DNA of 64,000 nt from Pohlia nutans (GCA_022496805.1 CM040091.1:18900336-18964335), one strand, 5' to 3'; counted from the first letter of the stretch, positions 25,656-36,610 are shown. A program made the numbers and translations. The notes: generated from the sequence alone by a model not told the origin.

Positions 25656-25659
25656 GGAT

Positions 25660-26035
25660 TTTCGGATGAGGGGAGATGGATGCAGTGCACTGGTATGCCA
25701 AGGCAGTGGGGTGGGGCAGATGGATGCAGCAGTCGGGAGGGGCAGTCGGGGGGCCAGCTGCTGCTGTAGGGGCAGTCGGGACTCGGGAAAGGGTTGATCA
25801 TCAGGAACCGTCCGATTGAGGCAGTCGGGGGGACTGACGAGCCATGCTTGTTGGATGGGGTAGTCGGGGAGGGCGACCAGCCGTCGGTGTAGGGGCAATC
25901 GGGGGTTGCAGCAGTCGGTGTAGGGGCAGTCGGGTAAAGCTCATGATCAATAACCGTCCGATTGAGGCAGTCGAGGAGGCTGACGAGCCATGGTCGTTGG
26001 ATGGGGTAGTCGGTACAGAGGCAGTCGGTTGGAGG
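25660..26035. repeat. GGGCAGTCGG motif array, block 4 (upstream of gene A)
   Basis: Cluster of GGGGCAGTCGGG words, in the opposite orientation to blocks 1-3. It contains a partial tandem repeat of about 147 bp carrying CCGTCCGATTGAGGCAGTCG at about 25806 and 25952. It ends about 15 bp before a TATA box. Confidence 0.8.
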
Positions 26036-26048
26036 TTCACTGGCAGGA

Positions 26049-26057
26049 TATAAATAG
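26049..26057 (+). promoter_or_regulatory. TATA box of gene A
   Basis: TATAAATAG lies directly after motif block 4 and about 345 bp before the gene A ATG. The leader that follows shares GAGCACATTGAC, TAGCAACC and GAGTGGCCT with the gene B leader. Confidence 0.6.
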
Positions 26058-26392
26058 GGGGCAAGCTACCTCATGTATCACATTTCTCAGGTCCTGCGAG
26101 CACATTGACTGGCTTGCTGTATAGCAACCATTGTGAAGTGCTTAGGGGTCTAAAGGAGTGGCCTGTAGTGCGGGAAGTTCCTTCATTGGAACTGTCATTC
26201 ACAGGTTTTACAAAACATTACTTACTATCAAACCTCTCACTAGACTTTGAATTGTGTAGTATTTCAAATGCACTAGTATTCTTCGCCATCATAATTGGAC
26301 TTTTTGAAAGTGTTGGATTTAGAATTATATCTACATGACTAGAAATTCCTCTTACTTGTGTCAATAATTGTTTATTGCAGTGTATTATCAAG

Positions 26393-26986
26393 ATGTCAGG
26401 GGGGTATTATTATGGTCAAAGCAACAGTTCCAGGCAGACAAAGCCCGAAGGTCAACTGCAAAAGCCAGATTGGGAAATATACGATAATCCCAACATTCAA
26501 GCTAGAGATGGATGGGAATCAGAACCAACTCCATGGACAGCTGTGATAGCCACCCGGTACGTAGGGTGGGTCCACGTAGACCGTGCTTTTTGGCCTAGAG
26601 AGCGGCACGAGCGAAATTGTATCAATGCAAACGGCAAGTGGACTCATGTCAGCAATATCCTTATGAAATGGAGGATGTTCTGCGTGCTGAGGGCAATTTC
26701 CGATGATCGTGCGTACGCGAAGCACAACGTTCCGTTGGCGATAGCTGCGATGGTGTACGCGGAGAGTGTGTTGAACGTGGAGGTGGATTGGTCCTCCCTC
26801 CCATCGGGTCTGCGGGAATCGTACTTGGTGAGGAGGCCCATAAACATTCCCGTTAAGCCCATGCCGCAATGGTTTAATGACAACCCGGACCTACTGGAGA
26901 AACCCGCCCCTAGTGATGATGATGACCACGACGATGAAGATGCTGATGATCCTAATATTTGGGATGAGGTTCGAGATGCAATATGA
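26393..26986 (+). CDS. Gene A: unknown family, shorter paralogue of gene B
   Basis: I recognise no family. The ATG at 26393 is chosen because the open frame upstream runs into TTTATTGCAG, a good splice acceptor 12 bases before it, suggesting a leader intron. The product is about 197 residues. A core of about 145 residues is roughly 70 % identical by eye to the N-terminal part of gene B, with shared words TPWTA, IATRYV, WVHVDRAFWPR, HERNC, KWRM, VLRAISDD, MVYAESVL, VDWSSLPS and YLVRRP. It ends in an Asp/Glu-rich tail (SDDDDHDDEDADD) and lacks gene B's coiled coil and RING parts. The frame is intact. Motif block 4 and a TATA box precede it. It has no transmembrane or signal segment and no nucleic-acid-binding motif that I can name. 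Confidence 0.65.
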   Translation: MSGGYYYGQSNSSRQTKPEGQLQKPDWEIYDNPNIQARDGWESEPTPWTAVIATRYVGWVHVDRAFWPRERHERNCINANGKWTHVSNILMKWRMFCVLRAISDDRAYAKHNVPLAIAAMVYAESVLNVEVDWSSLPSGLRESYLVRRPINIPVKPMPQWFNDNPDLLEKPAPSDDDDHDDEDADDPNIWDEVRDAI

Positions 26987-27454
26987 GTGCGTAACGTATA
27001 CATCTATATAATTATAGTATTATAGTTTTGTTGGACATTATGTGTACGGTATTGTATGCCTTAGTTTTATACGTGTTCTTATACAATGGCAAATTTTGGA
27101 TCTCAATTTTGTTTAGCCATTATAAGTGTTAATGAGATGGAGTCTCATTCCCAATATTATCATTTGCCATTGTTATTCGTATTTTGGTAACTTTATGTAT
27201 TTTGACTAGGATTTGCGATATGTGGAAAATGCAACCATGAGTCCCGGTACTCCCATTTGGAACTCTTTTGCAGAGATGAGTGCGTAACATCATTAGAAAC
27301 ACTCTCAATTTTTTTTTCATTTATGAAAAACGAAATTCCATATGTTACTGGGATTTTGCTAACTCTATGTTCTTTGACTTTGGTGAAAAATGCAGCCACT
27401 ACTCCGGGGACAGTGTTTTCAATTTTTTTTTCATACATGGGTTCCTAACATGTA

Positions 27455-27820
27455 GGCCGTCGGGTAAGGACAGTCAGAAGTGGCAGTCAAGGAGGCGGAT
27501 CGTGGGCCGTTGGACTAAGGCCGACGCATCTGGGCCGTCGTGAACGGGCAGTCGGGAGGGGCAGTCGGGGAAGGACAGTCGGATCTTGGGCGTTGGATCA
27601 TGGCAGTCGAATCCGAGCCGTTCAGTAGGGGCAGTCGGATTTTGGGCCGTTCGATGAGGGCAGTCGAGTTCCGGCCGTCGAATCCCAACCGTTCAGTAAG
27701 GGCAGTCGGGAAGGGGGGCAGTCGGGGACGGGCAGTCGGACCGTGGCCGTTTGATGGGGGCAGTCGGGGTGGGCAGTCGGGGGGGGCAGTCGCACGAGGG
27801 CAGTCGGAGGGGGGGGGGGC
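27455..27820. repeat. GGGCAGTCGG motif array, block 5 (upstream of gene B)
   Basis: At least 12 GCAGTCG words, mostly GGGGCAGTCGGG, alternate with words of the CCGTTGGAT or CCGTTCGAT type. The array ends within 10 bp of a TATA box. Long frames on both strands here (27540-27833 and 27622-27906) are repeat artefacts. Confidence 0.85.
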
Positions 27821-27826
27821 AGATTG

Positions 27827-27835
27827 TATATAAGG
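27827..27835 (+). promoter_or_regulatory. TATA box of gene B
   Basis: TATATAAGG sits right at the end of motif block 5, about 370 bp before the gene B ATG. The leader resembles that of gene A. Confidence 0.6.
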
Positions 27836-28200
27836 TGGAGGACGTGGCTCATTTTTTCACGCCCATTGACCTTCTTGAGCACATTGACAGGGTGTGCTTT
27901 TAGCAACCGCCGCCACGTGCTCGTCGGTGAATGAGTGGCCTCTGAGGCGGAGTATTTCTTTGAAAACTTTACCTCAGGGGTTCAAAATCATATCTATGTT
28001 ACTTGTTACTTGTGACTTGTTATTTGGGTGTGAATCGGTTTTAGGGAACTGACCGTTAAATTCAGCACTATTTTGAAGTGTTATTTAACGGTTTTTAATA
28101 CTAGTTGCACAATTTTGGAGTGCGAGGTTCAGTAAGTAGGTTTTATGGTACTGGAGACTTTAAAAGGGATAGGAAGTTGCTGCTCCAATCAAATTTGACG

Positions 28201-29502
28201 ATGGCGGATGGTGTTAATCGACGACGGTCTAGATCCGAATTTGTTGAAAGGGTGGAGGTAAACAAACGAAAGAAAAGTAAATCGAAAGGCAAACCTCAGG
28301 ACTTCCAGTGGGATATTTATAATAACCCCGACATTCTTGCGAAATCGGGTTGGGAAGAACAAACGACTCCGTGGACTGCTTTGATAGCGACCCGCTATGT
28401 GAATTGGGTCCATGTGGACCGTGCATTTTGGCCACGAGATCTCCACGAGCGGAATTGTGTGAGCGCCTCTGCCAAGTGGACCCAGATCAGCAACATTTCA
28501 ATGAAATGGAGGATGTTGAGCGTGTTGAGAGCGATTTCGGATGACCCTAAATACGCTAAACACAACATTCCGTTGTGTATCGTCGCGATGGTGTATGCGG
28601 AGAGTGTCTTGAAAGTGCAAGTGGATTGGTCCTCGCTTCCGTCGTACGTGCGCCAAGCGTATTTAGTGAGGAGGCCGAAGGAGATTCCCATGGTGCTAAT
28701 CCCGCAATGGTTTATCAAAAACCATGATTTGCTATATTCGCCAAAGAATTACAGTGGGCCCAGTACAGTGGATGATTTGCAAGTGGACGAAGAATTGTTG
28801 GACGAAGTCATTGCAAATTTGAGCATCCCAGCCTTTGTAGAGGTACCACGACAAATGCCTCCCGTACAAATCTTTGACGGACAGGACGAGAACAGAGGTA
28901 GTGCAGTAGAAGCAGAGGCAGTTGCAACGGGGGACCCACCTACGGAAGAGGCGGATGCGGCGATGCCCGATTTTGAAACCAAAACAACGGATGTGATTAT
29001 GGATGAGACGGTGGTACCGAGTACGCCCGTTTTACCGGGAGGGGAAGGATTTCCAGGCATAAATGACGCACCGAGTACATTGGATGGGACCCAGGTTCAC
29101 GGCACGGTTATCGGTGACCTCATTAGAAAACATCAGACAGAGGTCGCAGCTCTGCGAGCCAGGGTGACGTTTTTAGAAGGCAAACTTGCTGAGCTGGGTT
29201 TCAAGGAAGATGCTTCAAACGCTGATTCCATGGTATGGATTGACGATTTTGTTGTCCCCGTTGATCAAAGCATTTCGAGTGTTCCACCACCAGAATGTAT
29301 TGGGAAGGTGAAGGAGCCAATGACCTCGTCGCAGTTGTGGAAGTACGAGGAACGTGTCGCGGCAATGAATCGCGAGGACAAACTGCAATACGAACGGGAC
29401 GCTGCTCTAGATTGCATTGCGACCACGGAGTCTTTGGCCGGTGAAGTCATGTCAAGGAACCTCGCTTTAGAAAAAGAAAACGAGGAGTTAAAAAAAAATT
29501 AG
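28201..29502 (+). CDS. Gene B, N-terminal module: unknown conserved domain plus coiled coil
   Basis: The ATG at 28201 is the first in frame; the frame is open further upstream but without ATG. A basic N-terminus with a likely nuclear-localisation stretch (NKRKKSKSKGK) is followed by the domain of about 145 residues shared with gene A, an acidic and Pro-rich linker, a helical segment (RARVTFLEGKLAELG) and a C-terminal Glu/Lys-rich coiled coil ending ALEKENEELKK. The frame stops at TAG 29500-29502 right after a run of nine A. In the -1 frame, coding-like sequence continues (LERVLSCSNFENHKELAD) to another TAG at 29553, then to the RING part. The ancestral protein was therefore probably one long chain of about 880 residues. 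Function unknown; the later RING motif suggests a ubiquitin-ligase-like role. Confidence 0.6.
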   Translation: MADGVNRRRSRSEFVERVEVNKRKKSKSKGKPQDFQWDIYNNPDILAKSGWEEQTTPWTALIATRYVNWVHVDRAFWPRDLHERNCVSASAKWTQISNISMKWRMLSVLRAISDDPKYAKHNIPLCIVAMVYAESVLKVQVDWSSLPSYVRQAYLVRRPKEIPMVLIPQWFIKNHDLLYSPKNYSGPSTVDDLQVDEELLDEVIANLSIPAFVEVPRQMPPVQIFDGQDENRGSAVEAEAVATGDPPTEEADAAMPDFETKTTDVIMDETVVPSTPVLPGGEGFPGINDAPSTLDGTQVHGTVIGDLIRKHQTEVAALRARVTFLEGKLAELGFKEDASNADSMVWIDDFVVPVDQSISSVPPPECIGKVKEPMTSSQLWKYEERVAAMNREDKLQYERDAALDCIATTESLAGEVMSRNLALEKENEELKKN

Positions 29503-30851
29503 AGCGTGTTCTCAGTTGCAGTAACTTTGAGAATCACAAAGAGCTTGCAGACTAGAGGTCCCGCGTAATGGTGTACGAAGTCCAACATGATAACTCGGAG
29601 GAGTTGGAGCGGCAAAATAGAAGTCTTAGAAAGGAGTATGGCGAATTTGCTACTCAATTTGATGACTGGGCAACTGTTGCCATTTTTACAGCAGCAAGAG
29701 TGAGGGCATTGGAGACGGAGATGGAGCATGTTCAAGTGGAATGGGGAAGAGATGGTAGATTGCGGAATCTGATGCTAACATCTTGGGCCGAAGTTGATTC
29801 AATTTATGACGATGACTGGCCAACGACGGCTCAGAGGATTGATTGGCCAAAATTACCAATCCAACACCGATGGAATCCTCTCAAAGAGTATGACAGCATC
29901 ACATCAGGATTGCAGCGCGAGTGGCCTTCGCCTAACGAATCAGTTCAAGACGGTACCCAGTGCATTATTTGCAACAACTATTTTGGACCGGAGGGTTTTT
30001 GGTCATTAGGAAGTTGTAGACATTGCTTCCATGTGTAATGCCTTTTACCACAAATGATTTCCGTCCGACGGTGCCCAATTTGCCTAAGCCCTTTCCACCG
30101 CTGGTTGTATGAAACATTCGGATTGCTACCGTTCATGCCAAGTCATTGGAGGTACAACGCAACAGATTTTGCGGGATTTGTAACCAACGCAGAAATTGGG
30201 AAGACGGTGGAATGGAGCTGGAAGTACAACATGAGCACGCAGCAAATGTACATCGAGAGGCAGCAGTGGAACTGGCACGAGAGGCCAGAGAACGTACTTT
30301 TGGCCGCTAATTTGATGTACCCGAACGAAGCACCAGACTTCGGCTTGAAACGCTTTTTTTACCAAGTATTCGGGTATTATTGGGACGACAGAACGGCAAG
30401 GTTGGTGAGAGGAGAACTTCCCGTTAGAGAGAGGGTGAATCACATCGGCAAGACTATACGTCCGCAGAGCGATATGGAGGGGGCCCATATCGCAAGCAGG
30501 GGGGCCAATATCTGTCACGAGGAGTCGTACCACAAACCTAGACTATTGAGGCAAACGATCTATGTACTGTTGCACCAGGTATCTCCAGAGACACAGCGGT
30601 ATTTGAAAGCCAGACAAGAGGGTAGAGTCCGACGTCCAAATTTGGTTATTATAGAAGACGCAGTTTGTTACCGCACTAGAGGCAAACTCCAACGGATTCA
30701 TCAGGCGGCTACAAACGAAACACCTGTGTATGCGCCACCAAGAGTGATACAAGAGGGCGAAGGTTCAAGTGGTAGAACACTGACGGAGCGCGCAGTGGAT
30801 GAAGCAGTCCCCGTTAATCCCGTTATCAGTTTAGAATCGGATGAGGAATAG
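29503..30851 (+). pseudogene. Gene B, C-terminal module: RING-H2-like motif split by a stop
   Basis: A new frame (ATG at 29568) continues a coiled coil (SEELERQNRSLRKEYGEF) and reaches a RING-H2-like pattern: CIIC, then CRHCFH, then CPIC. The eight metal ligands would be C-x2-C, C-x-H, H, C, C-x2-C. An in-frame TAA at 30036-30038 falls two codons before the sixth ligand. The same frame then resumes through a second open stretch (ATG at 30054) to TAG at 30851, so one CAA-to-TAA change would explain the break. The last 240 residues have no motif I know and end in an acidic tail (VISLESDEE). RING-H2 proteins are usually E3 ubiquitin ligases; here that is inference from spacing. Readthrough or an undetected intron is possible but less likely. 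Confidence 0.6.
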
Positions 30852-30978
30852 GGAATGTAGCTATATTTAAATAGTCATGCATGTTTGCATCATTTTCCTC
30901 GAATACAAATGCATGGTAGAGATCCTTTTTTTCCCATCTAATTACGATTTTTTATGTTGTTGCGGTACATTCAAAAAA

Positions 30979-30982
<4 letters not shown>

Positions 30983-31026
<44 letters not shown>
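30983..31026. repeat. (TA)n microsatellite
   Basis: About 20 TA dinucleotides, interrupted once or twice at the edges, in the 3' flank of gene B. Confidence 0.95.
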
Positions 31027-31027
<1 letters not shown>

Positions 31028-32010
31028 GTGCGTGAGTGTGTATTTATTGTATGGCAAATACTTGTCCATAAATAATTGGCATATGTATGCAAGTATTGAT
31101 TTCAAATTTCATTCCTAGTCTACAAAGTGGGACTTTAACAACTAATTGCCCAAGCATGCAAATTTAGCTTCTAGTACGGATTAAATACGTACTATCTAAA
31201 CCGTTATGCGATTTTCAAAGTTATCGTTATTTCTATACTAAAATTTGTATGGGAAGTAGCTTCGTGTATGTGTGTTCCGATCAATAATGAAACAATTTCG
31301 GAATAAAGTATGCCTCATTTCTTGTTGAAGTATTTCAACCCTAAATTTTAATATTTTAGTTTGACATTGTTGTTGAAAATAATAAGTCATAAAATCGAGC
31401 ATCTTAAAAATCTTCTAAAGTTATAAAACCTGCAGTACTATGTGACAATCCATCTCAACAAATGTTGGCCACGTACTATCAATGTATTATTCATGATCAA
31501 ACTAGAAAACAATTTTTTACTTTATGTTCCAAAATTTATAAAAAAATATATCAGTGATGGCAATCGTAGATCTGACCGTACGGATAGAATCTAACTTGAA
31601 AATGTGTTACTTTTGTTCATACACCAAGTTTGAAATATTCATGTTAGTTGCATTTTATAACACATCTTTGCAACACTTCCCCAATGACACATACGTGAGG
31701 GCGTTTAGGGGTTATACATGATTTTTCAAATTAAATACAACGAGTTAATGGGAAGCCTACCATCATGTACTATACGATATTCCAACTGCACTCCAATATT
31801 TTTCTTCTAGTTTATGTTAATTGTTTTTTTTTAATTGATTTACCAGCCTAAACCTTACAAAAGTATTTGGAAATTATTAATAACCATTAACAAGTACGAA
31901 TAATCGAATCCTACTAAATCCTAATTTGAATTTTACTTTGATAGTTACAACGTTGCTTCGTAAACGAAATCCAGTTTCAGTTCCATCCAGCAATAGAGTG
32001 TTCAATTGAG
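31027..32010. other. AT-rich spacer between genes B and C
   Basis: No reading frame, repeat family or structured element was recognised apart from the TA run to its left. Confidence 0.45.
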
Positions 32011-32014
32011 ATAA

Positions 32015-32285
32015 TCCGACTGCCCATTCCCAACTGCATGTCCCCGTGTGCCCTTAACCCGTCGGCCCTTAACCCGTGTGCCGTGAACCCGTCGGCCCTC
32101 TCCGACTGCCCTAAAGCCGTCGGCCTGGATCCGACGGCCCCCTTCCGATTGCCCTAATCCCGTCGGCCTGTATCCGACAGCCCCCTTCCGACTGCCCTAA
32201 TCCCGTTGCCTCTATCCGACGGCCTGCGCCGACTGTCCTGCCCCGACTGCCGTGCCCCGATGCCGAAACCCTTACCCGATAGCCG
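32015..32285. repeat. CCGACTGCCC motif array, block 6 (upstream of gene C)
   Basis: Cluster of CCGACTGCCC, CCGTCGGCC and CCGACGGCC words, oriented as in block 1. It ends just before a TATA box. Confidence 0.8.
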
Positions 32286-32289
32286 CCTC

Positions 32290-32297
32290 TATATATT
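32290..32297 (+). promoter_or_regulatory. TATA box of gene C
   Basis: TATATATT directly follows motif block 6, about 150 bp before the gene C ATG. Confidence 0.5.
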
Positions 32298-32447
32298 GAG
32301 GGCCGCCCCTCATTTACTGCTGCCAGTTTCGACTCCTCAGAGGAACCCGTGACCAATCCTGCGTTCGCAGATTTTCTTGGGTTTTTGGAGCAGTAAGTTT
32401 CTGGCTTTTTGGGGGGAGGAGCTTTTCAATTTAAAAAAAAAATAAAT

Positions 32448-33973
32448 ATGGAAAGGAACAACGAATTCAAGCAACCTCCGAAGAGGATGAGGACCGTAGG
32501 ACAGAGCTCGATGGCTACAACATCGACTGGAGACCAAAGCCAGGGGTTGCAGCACGTGGCAGGTACATCGGGTGGCGGGGACCACAGCCAGGCATCGCAA
32601 CGTGTGGCAAGTATATCGGTAGGCGTGCAAGATCTTGAGTTTAGTCCCACCGCAAGTGCGTCTATTGGGACTAGGCCCATGGACCCACCACAAAGCATCG
32701 AAGTCACTAGAGGGAGTAGTACCTCGCTGTCAGGTTCTACCTGTGGATGCTCGGGGAAAAAGTGGAAGCACCTGACACCGGAGGAGAGGAGAAACCGGCC
32801 CGAAATTCCTTCAAGGGGCTGCATGCTATTAGTTCAACATTTCATGTTGCTGTTCTTTAAGAAGAAGTCGAAGGAGTATTTGGAAACAAAGTACTTGCAC
32901 CACGGAGTGTATCGCCTCGCGGCAGTAATCGAAGACATGAAGATGTATTTAGCAGACGCTGTCGAACAGGATCGAAGGCATCATGATGCTCCCAATGCTG
33001 CGGGCTATGGACATTGGTTCCATGAGCAAGTGCAGCAAGGCGTGTACAATCCGACCCAGCTCTATGAGCCAACTCACTCCAAGGCAATTGAATCCCTAAC
33101 TACCTCTGAACCAGACCTAGAATACGAGAAGCTGCTTTGGTGGAAGACTTACGCCCAGCAGGTGAAAGCCGCGGCGACACGTATGCCTCCATGGGCTGAT
33201 AAGTTGCTGGTGGGTCATCTTTCTTCACACGGTAGAACCGGAATCATGTGGATTCCGAGGTCAGCTGATATTGTGAGCAAAAGTGGTGAACAATTTCAGG
33301 GGGCGTATGGCAAGGTGCAGCAAGTATCGATTCATAATTTTGCACTGATTCCAAGTCATATGGTTTTTGCTGAGAAGACAAGCAAGATCGCCAGAAAAGA
33401 CAAAACCAAGGCAAAAAAGGAACTTTCCTGCGAGGCCCTAGTCAATCCCGTGGACCACCTGGGGATGATAAAATTCTTTGCGTTATCAGCGGAGAACATG
33501 TCTGCGTTCACCATATGGTGGAATGGGAATTTAGTAGCATCGGTGAAGCGGATTGAAGAGCCTTACAAAGGCATACATCCCGATACCATGCTGGAAATGG
33601 AAGGGATGGATATAGAGGTCCGTCGGAGGATTGCGGCATATCGTAAGCAGCATTCCTGGTGGAGTTGTGGTATATGCTACCCCACGAAGTTGATGGGGTG
33701 GTTGTATCTCCTGGCACTAAACCGATGAAGCACACTATGAAGTCGGAGGCGTATGCAACGGGGAAACTCGCAAGATATATATTTGACGATGTGATAGAAT
33801 CAACGCTCTTCAGAGGAGATGGAACGACCCGTGTCATGTGGAATAAGGCTTTGGATGGCCTCACCTTGGACGACCCGAAAGCGCGACACACCGTGGCCCA
33901 TGCAGTGAACTCGTTGAAAGCAAACCCATACCGTCTCATGACTCCAACCCAATGTTACCGTTACAATATATAG
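32448..33973 (+). pseudogene. Gene C: unknown protein, one frame change near the end
   Basis: I recognise no family. From the ATG at 32448 one frame runs to 33728 (about 427 residues). It has a Ser/Gln/Gly-rich N-terminus with a basic patch (QPPKRMRT), a short CGCSGKKWKHLTPEERR segment and a well-mixed globular part of about 300 residues rich in Trp, His and Lys (KKKSKEYLETKYLHHGVYRL, AGYGHWFHEQVQQG, YEKLLWWKTYAQQV). Near 33650 coding character switches to the -1 frame (VELWYMLPHEVDGVVVSPGT onward) and continues to TAG-type termination at 33973. The last part of the first frame would then be out-of-frame read-through. Its promoter layout (motif block plus TATA) equals that of genes A and B. 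A small intron at the switch cannot be excluded. No similarity to genes A or B was seen. Confidence 0.55.
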
Positions 33974-33974
33974 T

Positions 33975-34361
33975 TCATTGTTTTTTTCCCTTAGTGCAAC
34001 ATTGGATCCTACAAGTTTGCATTTAGTTGAATTTTACAATGTAAGTCCTTTTCAAGGACAACTTTTCCATGCGTAATTAAATACTGTTTTCTGAATTTGC
34101 GTGTTGTGCATGTTGCATCCATGATTGGAATCTTCATTTGATCTAGATGTACGACTAAAAGTTGTACATTATGAATTTATGATTCTATGCAAACGTTTAG
34201 ATATATAAGTGCTATGCCCTACAATTTTTAAATTAATTTTGAAACTGAAATCCAAAATCCAACCCTGAATTTGAGTATAAATATAGCATTGGCAATTTCT
34301 GAATAAAATTTTCAGTATAAATACGGCATAGACTATTTCTGAATAAAATTTTCAGTGATTT
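33975..34361. other. 3' flank of gene C, left of the CACTA insertion
   Basis: AT-rich, with no feature recognised. GTT at 34362-34364 is the left copy of the CACTA target duplication. Confidence 0.4.
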
Positions 34362-35058
34362 GTTCACTATAAGAAACCCGTGTTTTTTGTCATGTCTTAT
34401 AAACAACGTGCAGACATGGTGTAAGAGATCGTGTAGCATGTAAGATAGGGTCAACATCTTGTCATGTCTTCAACAATGCGTAGACATCCGTGGATGTCTA
34501 TCAAATTTCGGAGGCTGAAAGGTGTGACACGTCGGCGCCACGTCAACGCCACATCAGCGGCAAAAGGACGGGCAGTGCCACGTCGGGATGGAATTCTTCC
34601 TCCCCGTGGGTGACGTGGAAGAAAACGTGGTCCCGCCACATTCCGACGTGGCGGCGGGAAAATCCGACGTGGACCCGGGAAATTCCGATGTGGACCCGGG
34701 AAATTCCGACGTGTCACCCGGGAAAATCTGACGTGGCATACCACGTCAGCAGATGCCCGGGTTTCTTTCATTTCCACCACATGTTGCCCTGGACGTCTCC
34801 CGGGACATCACTGTGTTTCAATAGACATTCGCGCATAGACGCTGACGTGTCCTGCGAGAGCTCCGCGACGACATCGTTCTGTCTTTGAGGACGTTCACGA
34901 TGACATGCGCCTTCTTATTCAAGACGTGGCAATTTGTTTAGCTTCTCGTGGCAGAGGTCCTGCGAGACATCACTATGCAATCGTGCTAATGTTCTCCACG
35001 ACGTCTTACATAACATCCATTGCGGTGACGTGGATGTTTTTGGAAGACATCATCATGA

Positions 35059-35191
35059 ATCACCGTATTCATTAAATTGGGAGTTTCCATTAAATTGGGA
35101 GTCAAATTGATGTATGCATGTTGTAGATCTGATAGTGAAATGATCATGTGATGTAGATCAATTTGACTCCCAATTTAATGAATACGGTGAT
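35059..35191. repeat. Near-perfect inverted repeat in the CACTA subterminal zone
   Basis: ATCACCGTATTCATTAAATT at the left is matched by its exact reverse complement at the right end. An inner arm pair (GGGAGTCAAATTGAT) is also present. The centre is about 50 bases. Probably a small MITE or snap-back insertion. Confidence 0.7.
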
Positions 35192-36610
35192 ATGATAAGA
35201 GAGTCGTCCAAGAGAACATCCCGAGGTCATCTCATACGTGTCATGGAAGACATCATCGTCATCACAAAGACGTGGTCTGTAATATGTTGCGTCATTTATG
35301 AACATGTTCTAAAAGACATGAGCATAGACATCCTTCAGTCGACCCAGAAAACATCCTGACGTCTTGTAGCATGTGTTGTGAGATACAGCCGCGCTAAATG
35401 TAGACGTCTCACGAAGCATGGTCACGTCATTCGGCAATCGTGCCCATGTTCTCGAAGACGGCTTAGAGAACATGCACTGCGTCACGAATTTCGTTTCTGG
35501 AAGACATCATCGTGATAAGAGAGTCGTCCCACCTAACATCCCCAGATCTCGTAACACGTGTCACGAAAGACATCATCGTCATCACAAAGGCGTTCCCTCA
35601 AACATTTGACGTCACTCACAAACATCTTATACAAGACAGAATCATCATCACATAGTCGACCCATAAAACATGCTGACGTACTTTACCGCGTTTTGTGAAA
35701 GACAGCTGCCGCTATATGTAGACGTTGCACGCCGTATATTCACGTCACCAGTCGAACATGCACCGAGACATCCTTCGCGACCACCCCAACATCCCCACGT
35801 CATGATCAACATGCACAACAATACATCTCCCGTAAGATGCACTAGTCTCGGTGAGCATCCATACGTCACATTGCAGATCAGTTGTACTGTACCATGGGAG
35901 TGATGCCTGCCAGTCACAAATACGTCCTCGCATTGCATATGCATAAAATGTTTCAACTGCACAGTTCGATTGTGATAACTATTCAGTCCGTGACATAAAT
36001 TGGCGCTGAGTCCACATCTACAGGCCCGTCCACCACACATCGCTCTACTATGCATCCACTAGCTAGGCCCACGACAATGGCCGTAAACTACGGAAATCCT
36101 CATACTTGGGACGTTCTATGTATGCATGGAATGTTGTACACGTGCCTGACCGCTGGACCCGGTTCCTATACGATAAACAACGTTCTATACGTCTCCCAGC
36201 AAATACTTCAATCTACATCACACCTTAAGACATCTCCTGGGATGTTCTATGAAACAAGCGGCTACGCTGCTGGAGTCGCGACAGCGTCTGAACTGACGTC
36301 TGCGAAGACGTCGTGCCCATAGTCTAACAAGTACCGTTACGTTCATTTCGGGTTGATGTGGTTCTCCTGCGTCTCATTTGTGGTGCATGATCATTTCTTC
36401 TTGGCCGCCTCCGCTCTTGTTGACGTGCCACCCTGTACTTGTGCAATGACATCATGTCATGGACTCTTTCTATGCAATGTCCCAGTATACTATGAATGAG
36501 AATCTAAAAACCACTTAGACATTGCATAATTTGCCGTATTCAACGCGAATCACTGAATTTCAGACATTCACGAGAAGCGTACATGCACGTCCAAACATGA
36601 CAGTGGATCA

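Noticed and set aside
27540..27906. 97- and 94-residue frames upstream of gene B
   Set aside because: They lie within motif block 5 and run through the TATA region; repeat artefacts.
30036..30038. U-to-C RNA editing restoring TAA to CAA
   Set aside because: Such editing is known from organelle transcripts of some land plants, and this is nuclear DNA; a mutation is simpler.
26049..33973. Genes A, B and C as host genes that merely flank separate transposons
   Set aside because: They lie between one matched pair of hAT ends with a perfect duplication, and share the element's motif arrays. This is not excluded absolutely, but no internal ends support it.
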